Positions 26,104 to 35,278 are shown, counted from the first letter of the stretch. The stretch is DNA of 64,000 nucleotides from Promineifilum sp. (GCA_020634335.1 JACKBY010000006.1:133784-197783), one strand, 5' to 3'. Numbers and translations are program-made. Notes: generated by a model not told the origin, from the letters alone.

Positions 26104-26883
26104 ATGCACAGATTTTGGCAGGCAATCGGCGACGGCGTCCAAATTTCCTATCTCGACGAAGGTCATGGGCAACCGTTGTTGTTTCTCCATGGCTTTACCG
26201 GCACGGCCGAGGCCGACCACGGCTTGCTGATAGAAAAACTCCGGACGACGAACCGGATTATCGCCCCGGACTTGCGCGGCTATGGGGCCAGCCGGCCACC
26301 CAACCGCGATTTTCCCCCCGATTTTTACCAACGGGATGCGGCCGATATGGCCCACCTGCTGGACAAGCTGGCTTGTGGCCCCGTCGTGGTTCTCGGTTTC
26401 AGTGACGGCGCTGAGGTTTCTCTGCTGCTGGCTGCCATGAGACCCGATCTCGTGCGCGGCGTGGTCGCCTGGGGCGTATGCGGCGTCATCTCGCCGGAGG
26501 AGTTGGGGGCCGTCCAATCCTGGCTGCCGGTCTCTGCCTGGGGAGCGGAGCGGCAGGCGTGGAAAGCCAACATCATCGAGCGCCATGGCGCCGAGCAGCT
26601 AGAATCAATGATCACCGGCTGGGTGGCCGCCGCGCGTGCCATTCGGAAGCGTGGCGGTGACGTCTCCTTCAATGCCGCGAACCACATTCAGTGCCCGGTG
26701 CTGCTATTGAATGGCGATGGCGAGGTCGGCAACACCCCGCGCGACGTAAGTCGGCTGGCCGAACGCATTCCCCACAGCCGACTGGAATTTATCCACAGCT
26801 GCGGCCACGCTATCCAGCGCGATCAGCCCGACCTCCTAATCGACTATATCGACCGGTTCTTGGCCGTCCTGGGAGACGAGTGA
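26104..26883 (+). CDS. Alpha/beta hydrolase
   Basis: This 259-residue hydrolase has the oxyanion HGFTG near residue 37, the nucleophile elbow GFSDGAE, an acidic residue in LLNGDGE and the catalytic His in SCGHAIQ. It resembles the MenH/haloperoxidase-like branch. The frame is open far upstream inside the carboxyltransferase gene, but GAGGCAGCG before ATG 26104 fixes the start eight bases after that gene's stop. It is the last gene of the operon. It may hydrolyse an ester or CoA-derived product; the substrate is unknown. Confidence 0.85.
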   Translation: MHRFWQAIGDGVQISYLDEGHGQPLLFLHGFTGTAEADHGLLIEKLRTTNRIIAPDLRGYGASRPPNRDFPPDFYQRDAADMAHLLDKLACGPVVVLGFSDGAEVSLLLAAMRPDLVRGVVAWGVCGVISPEELGAVQSWLPVSAWGAERQAWKANIIERHGAEQLESMITGWVAAARAIRKRGGDVSFNAANHIQCPVLLLNGDGEVGNTPRDVSRLAERIPHSRLEFIHSCGHAIQRDQPDLLIDYIDRFLAVLGDE

Positions 26884-27022
26884 CGTCATTCTCCCGCTTA
26901 CCCCGTCCCTGAAGATCATTGACCTTTGTTCTGAAAGTTAGTAGAATATTTTCATATTGTTCAATAAATTTTGAACGTTATGAATATTATTTATGGCACT
27001 TGGGCCGCCACTATGAGCAAGA

Positions 27023-27051
27023 TCGACAGCGCCATTCCTGTTTGCTAAAAT
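27023..27051 (+). promoter_or_regulatory. Promoter of the TetR-family regulator gene
   Basis: TCGACA (27023-27028), a 17-bp spacer and TAAAAT (27046-27051) match the sigma-70 consensus at five of six positions each. The start point would be near 27058, inside the operator-like element that follows. The upstream stretch 26931-26999 is AT-rich. Confidence 0.65.
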
Positions 27052-27056
27052 AACAG

Positions 27057-27070
27057 ACTGACCAGTCGGT
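27057..27070. promoter_or_regulatory. Putative TetR-family operator
   Basis: ACTGACCAGTCGGT is an imperfect palindrome lying immediately after the -10 hexamer. It contains GACT-N4-AGTC, and its reverse complement ACCGACTGGTCAGT resembles many AcrR/FadR-like operators. A related half-element, GACCGTC, follows at 27076-27082. Position and symmetry suggest autorepression. Confidence 0.5.
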
Positions 27071-27105
27071 TTATTGACCGTCGGGGCTTGATATGAGGAA
27101 AACTT

Positions 27106-27735
27106 GTGACTAGCCAAAACAAAACGAACGCACCGCTGAGAGACCCCGGCTCTACCAAGGCGCGCATCCTGGACGCGGCCCTCTCGACCTTTTCGCGGAA
27201 AGGGTATCATGATACGCGCCTCGATGACATCGTGGACGAATCGGAGACGTCGAAAGGTGCCATCTATTTTCATTTCGCCAACAAGGAACGCTTGTTCCTG
27301 GCTCTTGTCGATCAATTTGCCGACCTGCTAGAGAGGCGCGTGCTGGAAGCCATCGAAGAGAAGGCCGAAGGGATGGCGCGAGTACAGATTGCCCTGGAGA
27401 CGGTGCTGGACACATTCGGCCGCTACCGGCGTCCGGCCAAAATTCTGCTGGTCCAGGCGGTAGGTCTGGGCAGCGTATTCGAAAGCAAACGCGCCGAAGT
27501 GACGGATCGGTTTGCCAGGCTAATTGAAACCTACCTGTGCGAGGCCATCGCCGTAGGCGACATCGAGGCGACAGACACCGAGATAGCGGCCTATGCCTGG
27601 ATGGGAGCTATCTACGGCATCGTGATTCGCTGGGTAACGACCGGCGAGCCGGAACCCGGCCGCATCATGAACGGCCTCGTTCCTCTCCTGCTGCGTAGCG
27701 TCGGCTATGAAAGGATCGATCCGATCACTCACTGA
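27106..27735 (+). CDS. TetR/AcrR-family transcriptional regulator
   Basis: This 209-residue regulator has an N-terminal helix-turn-helix at about residues 14-60 (ARILDAALSTFSRKGY...TSKGAIYFHFANKERLF) and an all-helical ligand-binding C-terminal domain. The start is GTG 27106 with GAGG upstream. It lies 33 bp before menF in the same direction, so it may be cotranscribed with the menaquinone genes, and the promoter/operator overlap points to autoregulation. The ligand is unknown; a fatty-acyl-CoA or quinone-related effector is possible. Confidence 0.85.
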   Translation: MTSQNKTNAPLRDPGSTKARILDAALSTFSRKGYHDTRLDDIVDESETSKGAIYFHFANKERLFLALVDQFADLLERRVLEAIEEKAEGMARVQIALETVLDTFGRYRRPAKILLVQAVGLGSVFESKRAEVTDRFARLIETYLCEAIAVGDIEATDTEIAAYAWMGAIYGIVIRWVTTGEPEPGRIMNGLVPLLLRSVGYERIDPITH

Positions 27736-27767
27736 TAAGGCAGCGAATTCAGAACACAGAACATTTA

Positions 27768-29306
27768 ATGAGTATGTCCGTCACCGAACGTCTTCCCAAT
27801 TTGATCCCAGGATCAACTGCACCACCCTCGCAACATTCGGCCGTTTCGTGGGAAGATTCGCCCTCTCCCAGGGGCGACGGACAGCGGGTCATCAGCTTGT
27901 TCGCGCCCGCGCCCTCACTTGATATGGACGCATTCGTCCACGAGGGCTACGGTCGCGAGCGATTCTACTGGTCAGAGCCTGGCGGGGATGCACACTTGAC
28001 TATCGCCGCACAAGGCATTGCGACCGCCATCAACGTGGCCCCGATCCTCAGCGCAGATATATCGGACTTGACCAACGGGGACGCCCGATTACCCAGCCAC
28101 CGCTTCGCGGAAACGGCTGCGGCGGTCGGCCGGCTGTTTGACCAGGCCATCGTCCGACCAACCAACTGGACTGATGGAAGCCACATAAACAGCGCGTGGG
28201 ACAACCACCCGGCGCGCCCGCGTCTGTTCGGCGGCTTCGCGTTTCAGGACGACTTCGTGCCCGATAATACCTGGTCGACGTTCAGCCCCGTCCAGTTCGT
28301 GCTGCCCCACTATCAACTTGTCCGGGTCGGCGCGGAGCAATTTCTCACCATCAACGCACTCGTCTCACGAGAAGACAATCTCGCCGATAGTCTGCGTGGC
28401 TTGCGCGAGGCGCTTTCGGCGCGACTTGCCTACGAAGCGCCGCACGTCCCCCATCCACTGCGACTTACTGATATTCGGTATCCCATGTCGGCCGAAATGT
28501 GGGCTGAAATCATTGGTCAGGCAATTCAAGCGATCAAGAGTGGCGCTATCGAAAAGGTCGTGCTGTCACGGGTTTGCGAGGTGAAGACGGCCGAACCGAT
28601 CGATGTGGCCGCCACACTCGCCTACCTCGAAAGTCATTATGCGGATAGCTACCGCTTCATCTTCGAGCCGACACCCCTCCACGCTTTCTTCGGGGCCACG
28701 CCCGAACTGTTGGTCCGCAAGGACGGCCGGCGAGTCGAAACGATGGCCCTGGCAGGTTCCGGCGCTCGTGGTCAGGACGAAGCGGAGGACGAGAGGCTCG
28801 GTCGCCAATTGCTGACCTCGGTCAAAGACCGGCACGAGCATCAGTTGGTCGTAGATGCCATCCGGCGTCACCTGGCCGATTGGGCGGACGATGTGATCAT
28901 TCCCGACCAGCCCGCACTGCTCAAGCTGCGCAACATCCAGCATTTGCTGACGCCCATACTGGGAGCCTTGCGCGATCCTCAAGCCGACATCCTTGATCTG
29001 GTCCGCCAACTGCATCCCACGCCGGCCATGGGCGGCGTTCCGGCGACGAAAGCGCTGGCGTTTCTCCAGCAGGCCGAGTCGGTGCCGCGCGGTTGGTACG
29101 CGGCTCCCATCGGCTGGCTCGACGCGCATCGTGACGGTGTTTTCGCTGTCGCCATCCGTTCGGCAGTCACCCAATATTCGCGTGCCTGGCTCTATGCCGG
29201 TGCGGGCATCGTCGCTGATTCGGAACCCGACCGTGAATGGGTGGAAACGGCGCTCAAGTTTCGTCCCATGCTGGGTGCGCTGGGTATCGGGGGGCCGGCA
29301 AGATGA
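27768..29306 (+). CDS. menF: Isochorismate synthase
   Basis: This 512-residue enzyme converts chorismate to isochorismate, the entry step of menaquinone synthesis. The chorismate-binding domain occupies the C-terminal half: KVVLSRVCEV, FEPTPLHAFFGATPELLV, LAGSGARGQDEAED, HPTPAMGGVPATKALAFL and WLYAGAGIVADSEPDREW. The N-terminal ~230 residues are the variable region typical of MenF. The start is ATG 27768 with a weak ribosome binding site; an ATG two codons later is equally possible. The stop overlaps the menD start (ATGA). It is the first gene of the men operon. Confidence 0.93.
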   Translation: MSMSVTERLPNLIPGSTAPPSQHSAVSWEDSPSPRGDGQRVISLFAPAPSLDMDAFVHEGYGRERFYWSEPGGDAHLTIAAQGIATAINVAPILSADISDLTNGDARLPSHRFAETAAAVGRLFDQAIVRPTNWTDGSHINSAWDNHPARPRLFGGFAFQDDFVPDNTWSTFSPVQFVLPHYQLVRVGAEQFLTINALVSREDNLADSLRGLREALSARLAYEAPHVPHPLRLTDIRYPMSAEMWAEIIGQAIQAIKSGAIEKVVLSRVCEVKTAEPIDVAATLAYLESHYADSYRFIFEPTPLHAFFGATPELLVRKDGRRVETMALAGSGARGQDEAEDERLGRQLLTSVKDRHEHQLVVDAIRRHLADWADDVIIPDQPALLKLRNIQHLLTPILGALRDPQADILDLVRQLHPTPAMGGVPATKALAFLQQAESVPRGWYAAPIGWLDAHRDGVFAVAIRSAVTQYSRAWLYAGAGIVADSEPDREWVETALKFRPMLGALGIGGPAR

Positions 29307-31075
29307 ATCTTAGCACCAATATCAACACACGCTGGACGTCGATTTTTGTCGACGAGCTGGCGCGAAGCGGGCTGGAGGCGGTCTGCATCGCCCCCGGATC
29401 GCGCTCGACGCCACTGACGCTGGCTTTCGCCGCTTGTGAGGGCATTCGAATTTATGTGCATCGGGACGAGCGAAGCGCGGGTTTCTTCGCCCTGGGGCTG
29501 GCCATGGCTTCCGGTCGCCCCGTGGCATTGGTGTGCACCTCCGGCACGGCCGCGGCCAACTTCCACCCGGCCGTCATCGAGGCCTTTTACTCCCACATCC
29601 CTTTGCTGGTCTTGACCGCCGATAGGCCACCCGAGTTGCGCGGCAGCGGCGCGAATCAGACCATTGACCAGATCAAGATGTTTGGCGATCACGTCCGCTG
29701 GTCGGTCGAACTGCCCACCCCCGTGACTGATGCGCCGGATGTTGTGCTTCGCCATCTGCGGACATTGGCCGCCAGAGCCTATGACACGGCGAACGGACTT
29801 GTCAAGGGGCCGGTACATCTAAACTTTCCCTTCCGCAAACCACTGGAACCGGATCCATCATCGGCAAGCGATAGCCTACAAGTCGAAACCGGATCCCATT
29901 CATCCAAGCCTTATACTACGTTTAGCCGCGGCCGCCTGCTGCCAACCACATCACAGATCGAGTGGCTGGCCGAGGTCATGGCGGCGAACCCACGAGGATT
30001 GATCATCTGCGGGCCGGAGTGCCCCGGTGGGGACCTCCCCCTCGCTGTGGCGGCCTTGGCCCGGAGCGCCGGCTATCCAGTGTTGGCCGATACGCTTTCG
30101 GGCGTTCGTCATGGCCCGCAGACAGTCGGCGGCTACGTGCTGGGCGGCTATGATCTGTGGTTGCGCGCAATGGGCGACACGTTGTCTACGCCGGACGTGG
30201 TTATCAGATTTGGCGCGGTTCCCACGTCCAGTCCTCTTTCAGACTACCTTGAGCGAGCGGCAGCCGGCATCCACGTCCATATCCGCGAGGACGGAGTGTG
30301 GGCGGACGATCTGCATCTGACCCACCACTACATTCAGGCTGATCCCGCAGCTTTCTGCCGGGCCCTGAACAAGCATCGGAAGACCCGCTCCGGTTCAGGC
30401 TGGGCACAGGAATTCATCGACCGGGAACATCAGACCTGGAAAACGATGGATTCAGCGATGGCGCAAACGCCGTTTTTCGACGGCCGCGCTATCCGTGATG
30501 TCTTGGCGGCTCTGCCGGATGACACGATCGTGCTGGCCGGCAACAGCTTGCCGGTGCGCCACATTGATACATTCGACCAGCCGGACGGGCGGCCGCTGAC
30601 GATATTCGGCAACCGCGGCGCCAGCGGCATCGATGGCAATGTCTCCACAGCGCTGGGTCTGGCCGCAGCAACGGGTAGACGAGTGGTGGCGTTCGTGGGT
30701 GACATCACCTTTTATCACGACATGAACGGCCTGTTAGCTGTCCGGACAAACAATCTGAATGGTGTCACTTTTATCGTGACCAACAATAATGGCGGCGGCA
30801 TCTTCCACCGCCTGCCGGTCGCGGCGCATGAGCCGCCGTTTAGCGAACTGTTTCTGACTCCCCACGATCTGACTTTTGAGCACGCGGCGGCTCTCTACGG
30901 TCTGCGCTATTCGGCCGTGGCCGGCCGGGAAGAGCTGAGAGAGGCCGTGGCGACCGCGTTCGGCGAACGTACAGGAGCAAATCTAATCGAGATCATGACG
31001 GACAGCACCGCTGATCTGCACCATATGCGCGCCCTGTGGAACGTCGTGTCCACAACACTGAAACAAAAACCCTAA
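29303..31075 (+). CDS. menD: SEPHCHC synthase (2-oxoglutarate decarboxylase, menaquinone pathway)
   Basis: This 590-residue ThDP-dependent enzyme joins isochorismate and 2-oxoglutarate. Motifs include IAPGSRSTPLTLA and RDERSAGFFALG at the N-terminus, TSGTAAANFHPAVIEA, TADRPPELRGSGANQTIDQ, the ThDP-binding GDITFYHDMNGL and NNNGGGIFHRLP near residue 490. ATG 29303 overlaps the menF stop as ATGA, which chooses this start over the longer open frame. It functions in the cytosol upstream of MenH and MenC. Confidence 0.95.
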   Translation: MNLSTNINTRWTSIFVDELARSGLEAVCIAPGSRSTPLTLAFAACEGIRIYVHRDERSAGFFALGLAMASGRPVALVCTSGTAAANFHPAVIEAFYSHIPLLVLTADRPPELRGSGANQTIDQIKMFGDHVRWSVELPTPVTDAPDVVLRHLRTLAARAYDTANGLVKGPVHLNFPFRKPLEPDPSSASDSLQVETGSHSSKPYTTFSRGRLLPTTSQIEWLAEVMAANPRGLIICGPECPGGDLPLAVAALARSAGYPVLADTLSGVRHGPQTVGGYVLGGYDLWLRAMGDTLSTPDVVIRFGAVPTSSPLSDYLERAAAGIHVHIREDGVWADDLHLTHHYIQADPAAFCRALNKHRKTRSGSGWAQEFIDREHQTWKTMDSAMAQTPFFDGRAIRDVLAALPDDTIVLAGNSLPVRHIDTFDQPDGRPLTIFGNRGASGIDGNVSTALGLAAATGRRVVAFVGDITFYHDMNGLLAVRTNNLNGVTFIVTNNNGGGIFHRLPVAAHEPPFSELFLTPHDLTFEHAAALYGLRYSAVAGREELREAVATAFGERTGANLIEIMTDSTADLHHMRALWNVVSTTLKQKP

Positions 31076-31095
31076 CAAAATAAGGAGAAATGAAT

Positions 31096-31926
31096 ATGAC
31101 CGAGTGGCAAGTTGTCAAAGAATATAGCGATATCACCTATCACAAGACTGATGGCATAGCCCGTATCGCGTTTAATCGTCCGGAGTCGCGCAACGCCTTT
31201 CGCCCGCAGACGATTGACGAGATGATCGAGGCCTTTCGCGATGTGTGGATGGACCAGGAGGTTGGGGTTGTGCTCCTGACCGGCAACGGCCCGGCCAAGG
31301 ACGGCAAGTATGCCTTTTGTTCGGGCGGCGACCAGCGGGTGCGCGGCTATGCCGGCTACGTGGGCAGCGACGGGGTCGCCCGGCTCAACGTGCTCGAACT
31401 CCAGCGCATCATCCGTACCATGCCCAAGCCGGTCATCGCCCTGGTCGCCGGTTATGCCATCGGCGGCGGCCACGTGCTCCACGTCATCTGCGACCTCACT
31501 ATCGCCGCCGACAATGCCATCTTTGGTCAGACCGGCCCCAAGGTAGGCAGCTTCGACGGCGGCTTTGGCTCCAACTACCTGGCCGAGATCGTCGGCCAAA
31601 AGAAAGCCCGCGAAATCTGGTATCTGTGCCGCCAATACAGCGCCGCCGAGGCACAGGAGATGGGGATGGTAAACAAGATCGTGCCCGTCGAGCAGCTGGA
31701 GGATGAAGGGATAAAGTGGGCTAACGAAATTCTGGAAAAAAGCCCTATCGCCATTCGCTTCCTGAAGGCCGGGTTTAACGCCGATCTCGATGGGCAAACG
31801 GGCCTGCAAGTATTGGCCGGCGACGCCACGATGCTCTACTACATGACCGAAGAAGGGCGCGAGGGCAAGGAAGCCTTTCTGGAGAAGCGCAAACCCGATT
31901 TCGGCAAATACCCTTGGCGTCCGTAA
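31096..31926 (+). CDS. menB: 1,4-dihydroxy-2-naphthoyl-CoA synthase
   Basis: This 276-residue crotonase-fold enzyme cyclises o-succinylbenzoyl-CoA. It shows AFNRPESRNAFRPQT, CSGGDQ, GYAIGGGHVLHVICDLTIA, QTGPKVGSFDGGFGS and a C-terminal RKPDFGKYPW tail that is diagnostic for MenB among crotonases. AAGGAG at 31082-31087 is 8 nt before ATG 31096 and only 2 nt before ATG 31090, so the second ATG is chosen. It sits 20 bp after menD and 40 bp before menE. Confidence 0.96.
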   Translation: MTEWQVVKEYSDITYHKTDGIARIAFNRPESRNAFRPQTIDEMIEAFRDVWMDQEVGVVLLTGNGPAKDGKYAFCSGGDQRVRGYAGYVGSDGVARLNVLELQRIIRTMPKPVIALVAGYAIGGGHVLHVICDLTIAADNAIFGQTGPKVGSFDGGFGSNYLAEIVGQKKAREIWYLCRQYSAAEAQEMGMVNKIVPVEQLEDEGIKWANEILEKSPIAIRFLKAGFNADLDGQTGLQVLAGDATMLYYMTEEGREGKEAFLEKRKPDFGKYPWRP

Positions 31927-31966
31927 TCCCGACGGACTCGCGCGCGAGAACGGAAATGGAAGGGAA

Positions 31967-33493
31967 ATGAGCATCAAAGAAGACGCCCCGACAACTGACT
32001 GGTTAAGGGCCAGAGTGAAGGCATCGCCTCAGGCGGAGGCTGTCGTGATCGACGGTCAAGCCCTGACGTTCAGTGGTCTCGACAAACTGGTAACACACCT
32101 GAGCAGCTATCTGGCGCATGAGGGCGTGCAGCCAGGCAACCACGTCGCCCTGCTCATGTCGAATTCATTGGCGGTCGTGTGCTCCGTCTTCGCTGTGTCC
32201 CGCCTGGGCGCGGTCTTGGTGCCCCTGAATACTCGTTTGACGGCCGCAGAGTTGAGCTGGCAAGTAGAGCGGGCCGACTGCGGCCGTCTGCTCTGTCTGT
32301 CGGCCAATGAAGCTGTGGCCCGCGCCGTGGTTGGTGACGACATCCCCGTACATGCTCTGCCCGAATCGCCGGGCGATTTGGAAGCCTGGCTCGACACGCG
32401 ACCATACGACACGCCCGCACTGCCGGCGATCTGTAATCCTGACTCTCTACAAGCCATCCAATTCACATCGGGCACAACGGGGTTCCCAAAAGGTGCGATG
32501 ATCACCCATGCCAATCACTTCTGGAGCGCTGTCGCCTCGGCATTCCAGTTGGGCGTCTACCCGGAAGATCGTTGGCTGGTGTGCCTGCCACTCTATCACG
32601 TTGGCGGCATCGCCATCCTGTTTCGCTCCTGCCTCTACGGGACGGCAGTCGTAGTACAAAACGGCTTCGATGCGGCCGCCGTCATGGCTAGCCTGCAAAA
32701 TGAGGCGATCAACATCGTGTCTCTAGTGCCGACGATGCTACAGCGCTTGCTGGAAGCGGGGTTGACGGCCGCCGACGCGCCCGCGTTGCGCCTCATCCTG
32801 TTGGGCGGCGCGGCCGCTTCCCACGACCTGCTGAGGCGCGCATCGGCCGCGGGCTTGTCTATAGCGGTGACGTATGGACTGACCGAAGCGGCCTCGCAGG
32901 TCGCCACGATGCTGCCCCTCGGCGCGCGCGAGAAGCCGGGCAGCCCCGGCCGCGCACTGCTGTTTTCGGAGGTGAACATCATCGACGACAGCGATAACCC
33001 GGTAAGCGCGGACGTGCCCGGCGAGATCATCGTGAGAGGCCCGACCGTGATGGCCGGCTACTACGCCGACCCGCAGGCCACGGCCGCAACGCTCAAAGGG
33101 GGATGGCTCCACACAGGGGATATTGGCTATCTCGACCGCGAGGGCGATCTATGGGTGTTGGACCGCCGCAGCGATCTAATCGTCAGCGGAGGAGAAAACG
33201 TCTACCCGGCCGAGATCGAGCGAACATTGAGATCGCATCCCGCTGTGGCGTCTGCCTGCGTGGTGGGCCTGCCCCATCCCGATTGGGGCCGCCAGGTTGC
33301 GGCCATGGTCGTCTTGAGGGATCGCGACTCCCTCACGGCCGGCGAGCTTCTGGATTATTGCCGGACACGACTGGCCGGATTCAAGCAGCCGCGAGTGGTG
33401 GTGTTCAGGGACGAACTGCCCCTCACCGGCTCCGGCAAAATCCATCGCCGCGCCATCGTGGACGAGATGATGAGTCAGATGGAGTCGATATGA
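31967..33493 (+). CDS. menE: o-Succinylbenzoate-CoA ligase
   Basis: This 508-residue adenylate-forming ligase activates o-succinylbenzoate with CoA. Motifs are FTSGTTGFPKGAMITHAN (A3), VTYGLTEAASQ (A5), HTGDIGYLDREGDLWVLDRRSDLIVSGGENVYP (A7-A8, cited in pieces: HTGDIGY, DRRSDLI, GGENVYP) and GSGKIHRRA at the C-terminus. The men-gene context makes the substrate assignment strong. GGAAGGGAA precedes ATG 31967. The stop overlaps the menH start (ATGA). Confidence 0.93.
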   Translation: MSIKEDAPTTDWLRARVKASPQAEAVVIDGQALTFSGLDKLVTHLSSYLAHEGVQPGNHVALLMSNSLAVVCSVFAVSRLGAVLVPLNTRLTAAELSWQVERADCGRLLCLSANEAVARAVVGDDIPVHALPESPGDLEAWLDTRPYDTPALPAICNPDSLQAIQFTSGTTGFPKGAMITHANHFWSAVASAFQLGVYPEDRWLVCLPLYHVGGIAILFRSCLYGTAVVVQNGFDAAAVMASLQNEAINIVSLVPTMLQRLLEAGLTAADAPALRLILLGGAAASHDLLRRASAAGLSIAVTYGLTEAASQVATMLPLGAREKPGSPGRALLFSEVNIIDDSDNPVSADVPGEIIVRGPTVMAGYYADPQATAATLKGGWLHTGDIGYLDREGDLWVLDRRSDLIVSGGENVYPAEIERTLRSHPAVASACVVGLPHPDWGRQVAAMVVLRDRDSLTAGELLDYCRTRLAGFKQPRVVVFRDELPLTGSGKIHRRAIVDEMMSQMESI

Positions 33494-34365
33494 GCCACTC
33501 TGGGATCGAGGATCGATGCTATCACGTCATTGAAGCCGGTAGCGGCGACCCGCTGCTGTTGCTCCACGGCTTCACAGGCGATGCAGCCACGTGGCGGCCG
33601 CTCATGGATCAATTCGCCGCGCATTTTCGAGTCATCGCCATTGACCTGCCTGGCCACGGTCAGACCGTGATGCCGGCCGACATCACGTGCTACACGATGG
33701 ACAGTGTGTCCGCCGACATCGCGCGACTGCTGGCATCGATGAAGGCGTGGCCCGCCCACTGCCTGGGCTATTCCATGGGTGGGCGACTGGCACTCTACAC
33801 GGCTCTCAGTCAATCCGAAGCCATACGCTCGCTCATTCTGGAGAGCGCATCACCCGGCCTCAGCGATGCCGTCGAGCGAGACGCGCGCCGCGAACAGGAC
33901 GAGTTGCTGGCCGCGCGCATCGAACGCCTGGGCATCCCGTCCTTCGTCGATTACTGGCAGGAGTTGCCGCTTTTCCGCTCACAAACCCGGCTGCCCACGG
34001 CAACCCGCCGCCAAGTCAGGGAACAACGATTGTCGAACTCGGCCGCAGGCCTGGCCATGAGCTTACGGGGAATGGGGACGAGCGCACAGCCAGAGTTGTG
34101 GACGCAGCTCCACAAGCTTCAAGTACCTACGCTCCTGGTCGCCGGTGAGTTTGACGAGAAGTTCGTAGCCCTCAACCGGCGCATGGTCGCCGGCAGCCCG
34201 CGCGCGAAACTGTGCATTGTCGCCGGCGCGGGTCATGCCGTCCACCTGGAGCAGCCGCAGCGGTTTGCGGAAACCGTCCTTGATTTTCTGCTGAACTTAT
34301 CACAAATAGACGGACAGGAGTTGGCCGATGCTAAACAATGTGACGAACACAAGGGCAGCAATTGA
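33490..34365 (+). CDS. menH: SHCHC synthase (MenH-type alpha/beta hydrolase)
   Basis: This 291-residue alpha/beta hydrolase should eliminate pyruvate from the MenD product to give SHCHC. It has HGFTGDAATW, the nucleophile Ser in GYSMGGRLAL, an Asp in GEFDEKF and the His in GAGHAVHLE. ATG 33490 overlaps the menE stop. The C-terminal 20 residues (polar, QIDGQELADAKQ...) overlap the end of the convergent menA gene by 66 bp and may be a dispensable extension. The assignment rests on the motif set plus operon position. Confidence 0.88.
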   Translation: MSHSGIEDRCYHVIEAGSGDPLLLLHGFTGDAATWRPLMDQFAAHFRVIAIDLPGHGQTVMPADITCYTMDSVSADIARLLASMKAWPAHCLGYSMGGRLALYTALSQSEAIRSLILESASPGLSDAVERDARREQDELLAARIERLGIPSFVDYWQELPLFRSQTRLPTATRRQVREQRLSNSAAGLAMSLRGMGTSAQPELWTQLHKLQVPTLLVAGEFDEKFVALNRRMVAGSPRAKLCIVAGAGHAVHLEQPQRFAETVLDFLLNLSQIDGQELADAKQCDEHKGSN

Positions 34366-35235
34366 CATTTGCTTGAGCCACGGGTTGAGAGCGGGCAAGT
34401 CCTCAGCGCGAGTGATGGCTAACCCGTTGCGTACCAGCAACGGCATCGCTAGCAAGAAAATGTACTGCCACGGCGATGTGTCATGGATCAGACAATAGAG
34501 GATCGCCAAACCTGTCGCCAGGGACAGCAGCGCCCAATGATAGGCGCGCGCGCGGGCCAGGCCCAGACGCACGGGTACGGAGTTCTTGCCGGCCAGCCGG
34601 TCGGACTCCATATCGCGAATATTGTTGACGTTGAGCACGGCCACGGCCAACAGCCCGCAGGCCGTCGCCGGCAGCAGGAGCAACCAGGAAAAGCGAGTCG
34701 CCTGGACGAAGTAGCTGCCCAGAACGCCGACCCAGCCGAAAAATATCAGCACGGCCAAGTCGCCCAAACCGGCGTAGCCATAGGGCAGATTGCCGGCAGT
34801 GTAAGTGATGGCTGCGGCGATGGCCGCCGCGCCCAACAGGATGAATATGATAGTCAGAGAAAAGGCAGCCGCGCCAAACGAGAACCAAAGCAACAGAATG
34901 CCCGAAACGGCCGCTGCCAGAACAGTCAGGGCCATGGCGCGTTTCATCTCGGCCGAAGAAATCTGGCCGCTTTGAACGGCGCGTTGGGGGCCTTTACGTT
35001 CGGCGCGGTCGGCCCCATGAAGCGAGTCGCCGTAATCATTAGCCAGATTGGACAGGATTTGCAACAGAACGGCTGTTAAAATGGAGAGGAAGGCGATCAC
35101 CCCATCGAACTTGCCATCAGCCGCGGCCAAGCCGTTGCCCATGATAATGCTGGCCAAAGCCAGCGGCAACGTACGCGGCCGCATGGCACTCACCCAAATA
35201 GAGATTCGATTCCCGGAACGTGTGGTCACAGACAT
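34300..35235 (-). CDS. menA: 1,4-dihydroxy-2-naphthoate polyprenyltransferase
   Basis: This membrane UbiA-family prenyltransferase of about 311 residues attaches the isoprenoid tail to DHNA. It has AMRPRTLPLALASI, the first Asp-rich motif NLANDYGDSLHGAD and the second NNIRDMESDRLAGK, plus about eight to nine helices. The frame stays open to 35337, but ATG 35235 (MSVTTRSGN) is closest to the family start; no Shine-Dalgarno sequence settles it. It runs opposite to menF-D-B-E-H and is convergent and overlapping with menH. It is divergent from the DAHP synthase gene, with a 43-bp gap. Confidence 0.9.
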   Translation of the reverse strand: MSVTTRSGNRISIWVSAMRPRTLPLALASIIMGNGLAAADGKFDGVIAFLSILTAVLLQILSNLANDYGDSLHGADRAERKGPQRAVQSGQISSAEMKRAMALTVLAAAVSGILLLWFSFGAAAFSLTIIFILLGAAAIAAAITYTAGNLPYGYAGLGDLAVLIFFGWVGVLGSYFVQATRFSWLLLLPATACGLLAVAVLNVNNIRDMESDRLAGKNSVPVRLGLARARAYHWALLSLATGLAILYCLIHDTSPWQYIFLLAMPLLVRNGLAITRAEDLPALNPWLKQMSIAALVFVTLFSIGQLLSVYL

Positions 35236-35278
35236 GACCGTGGTTATAGCAAAGAGTATTGGGATCAGGTAGTTAGAA

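Noticed and set aside
29237..29302. Longer menD start upstream of 29303
   Set aside because: The extension lies within menF, and the ATGA overlap with the menF stop gives a normal MenD N-terminus.
31072..31977. 301-codon minus-strand ORF opposite menB
   Set aside because: It mirrors menB exactly; an antisense artefact.
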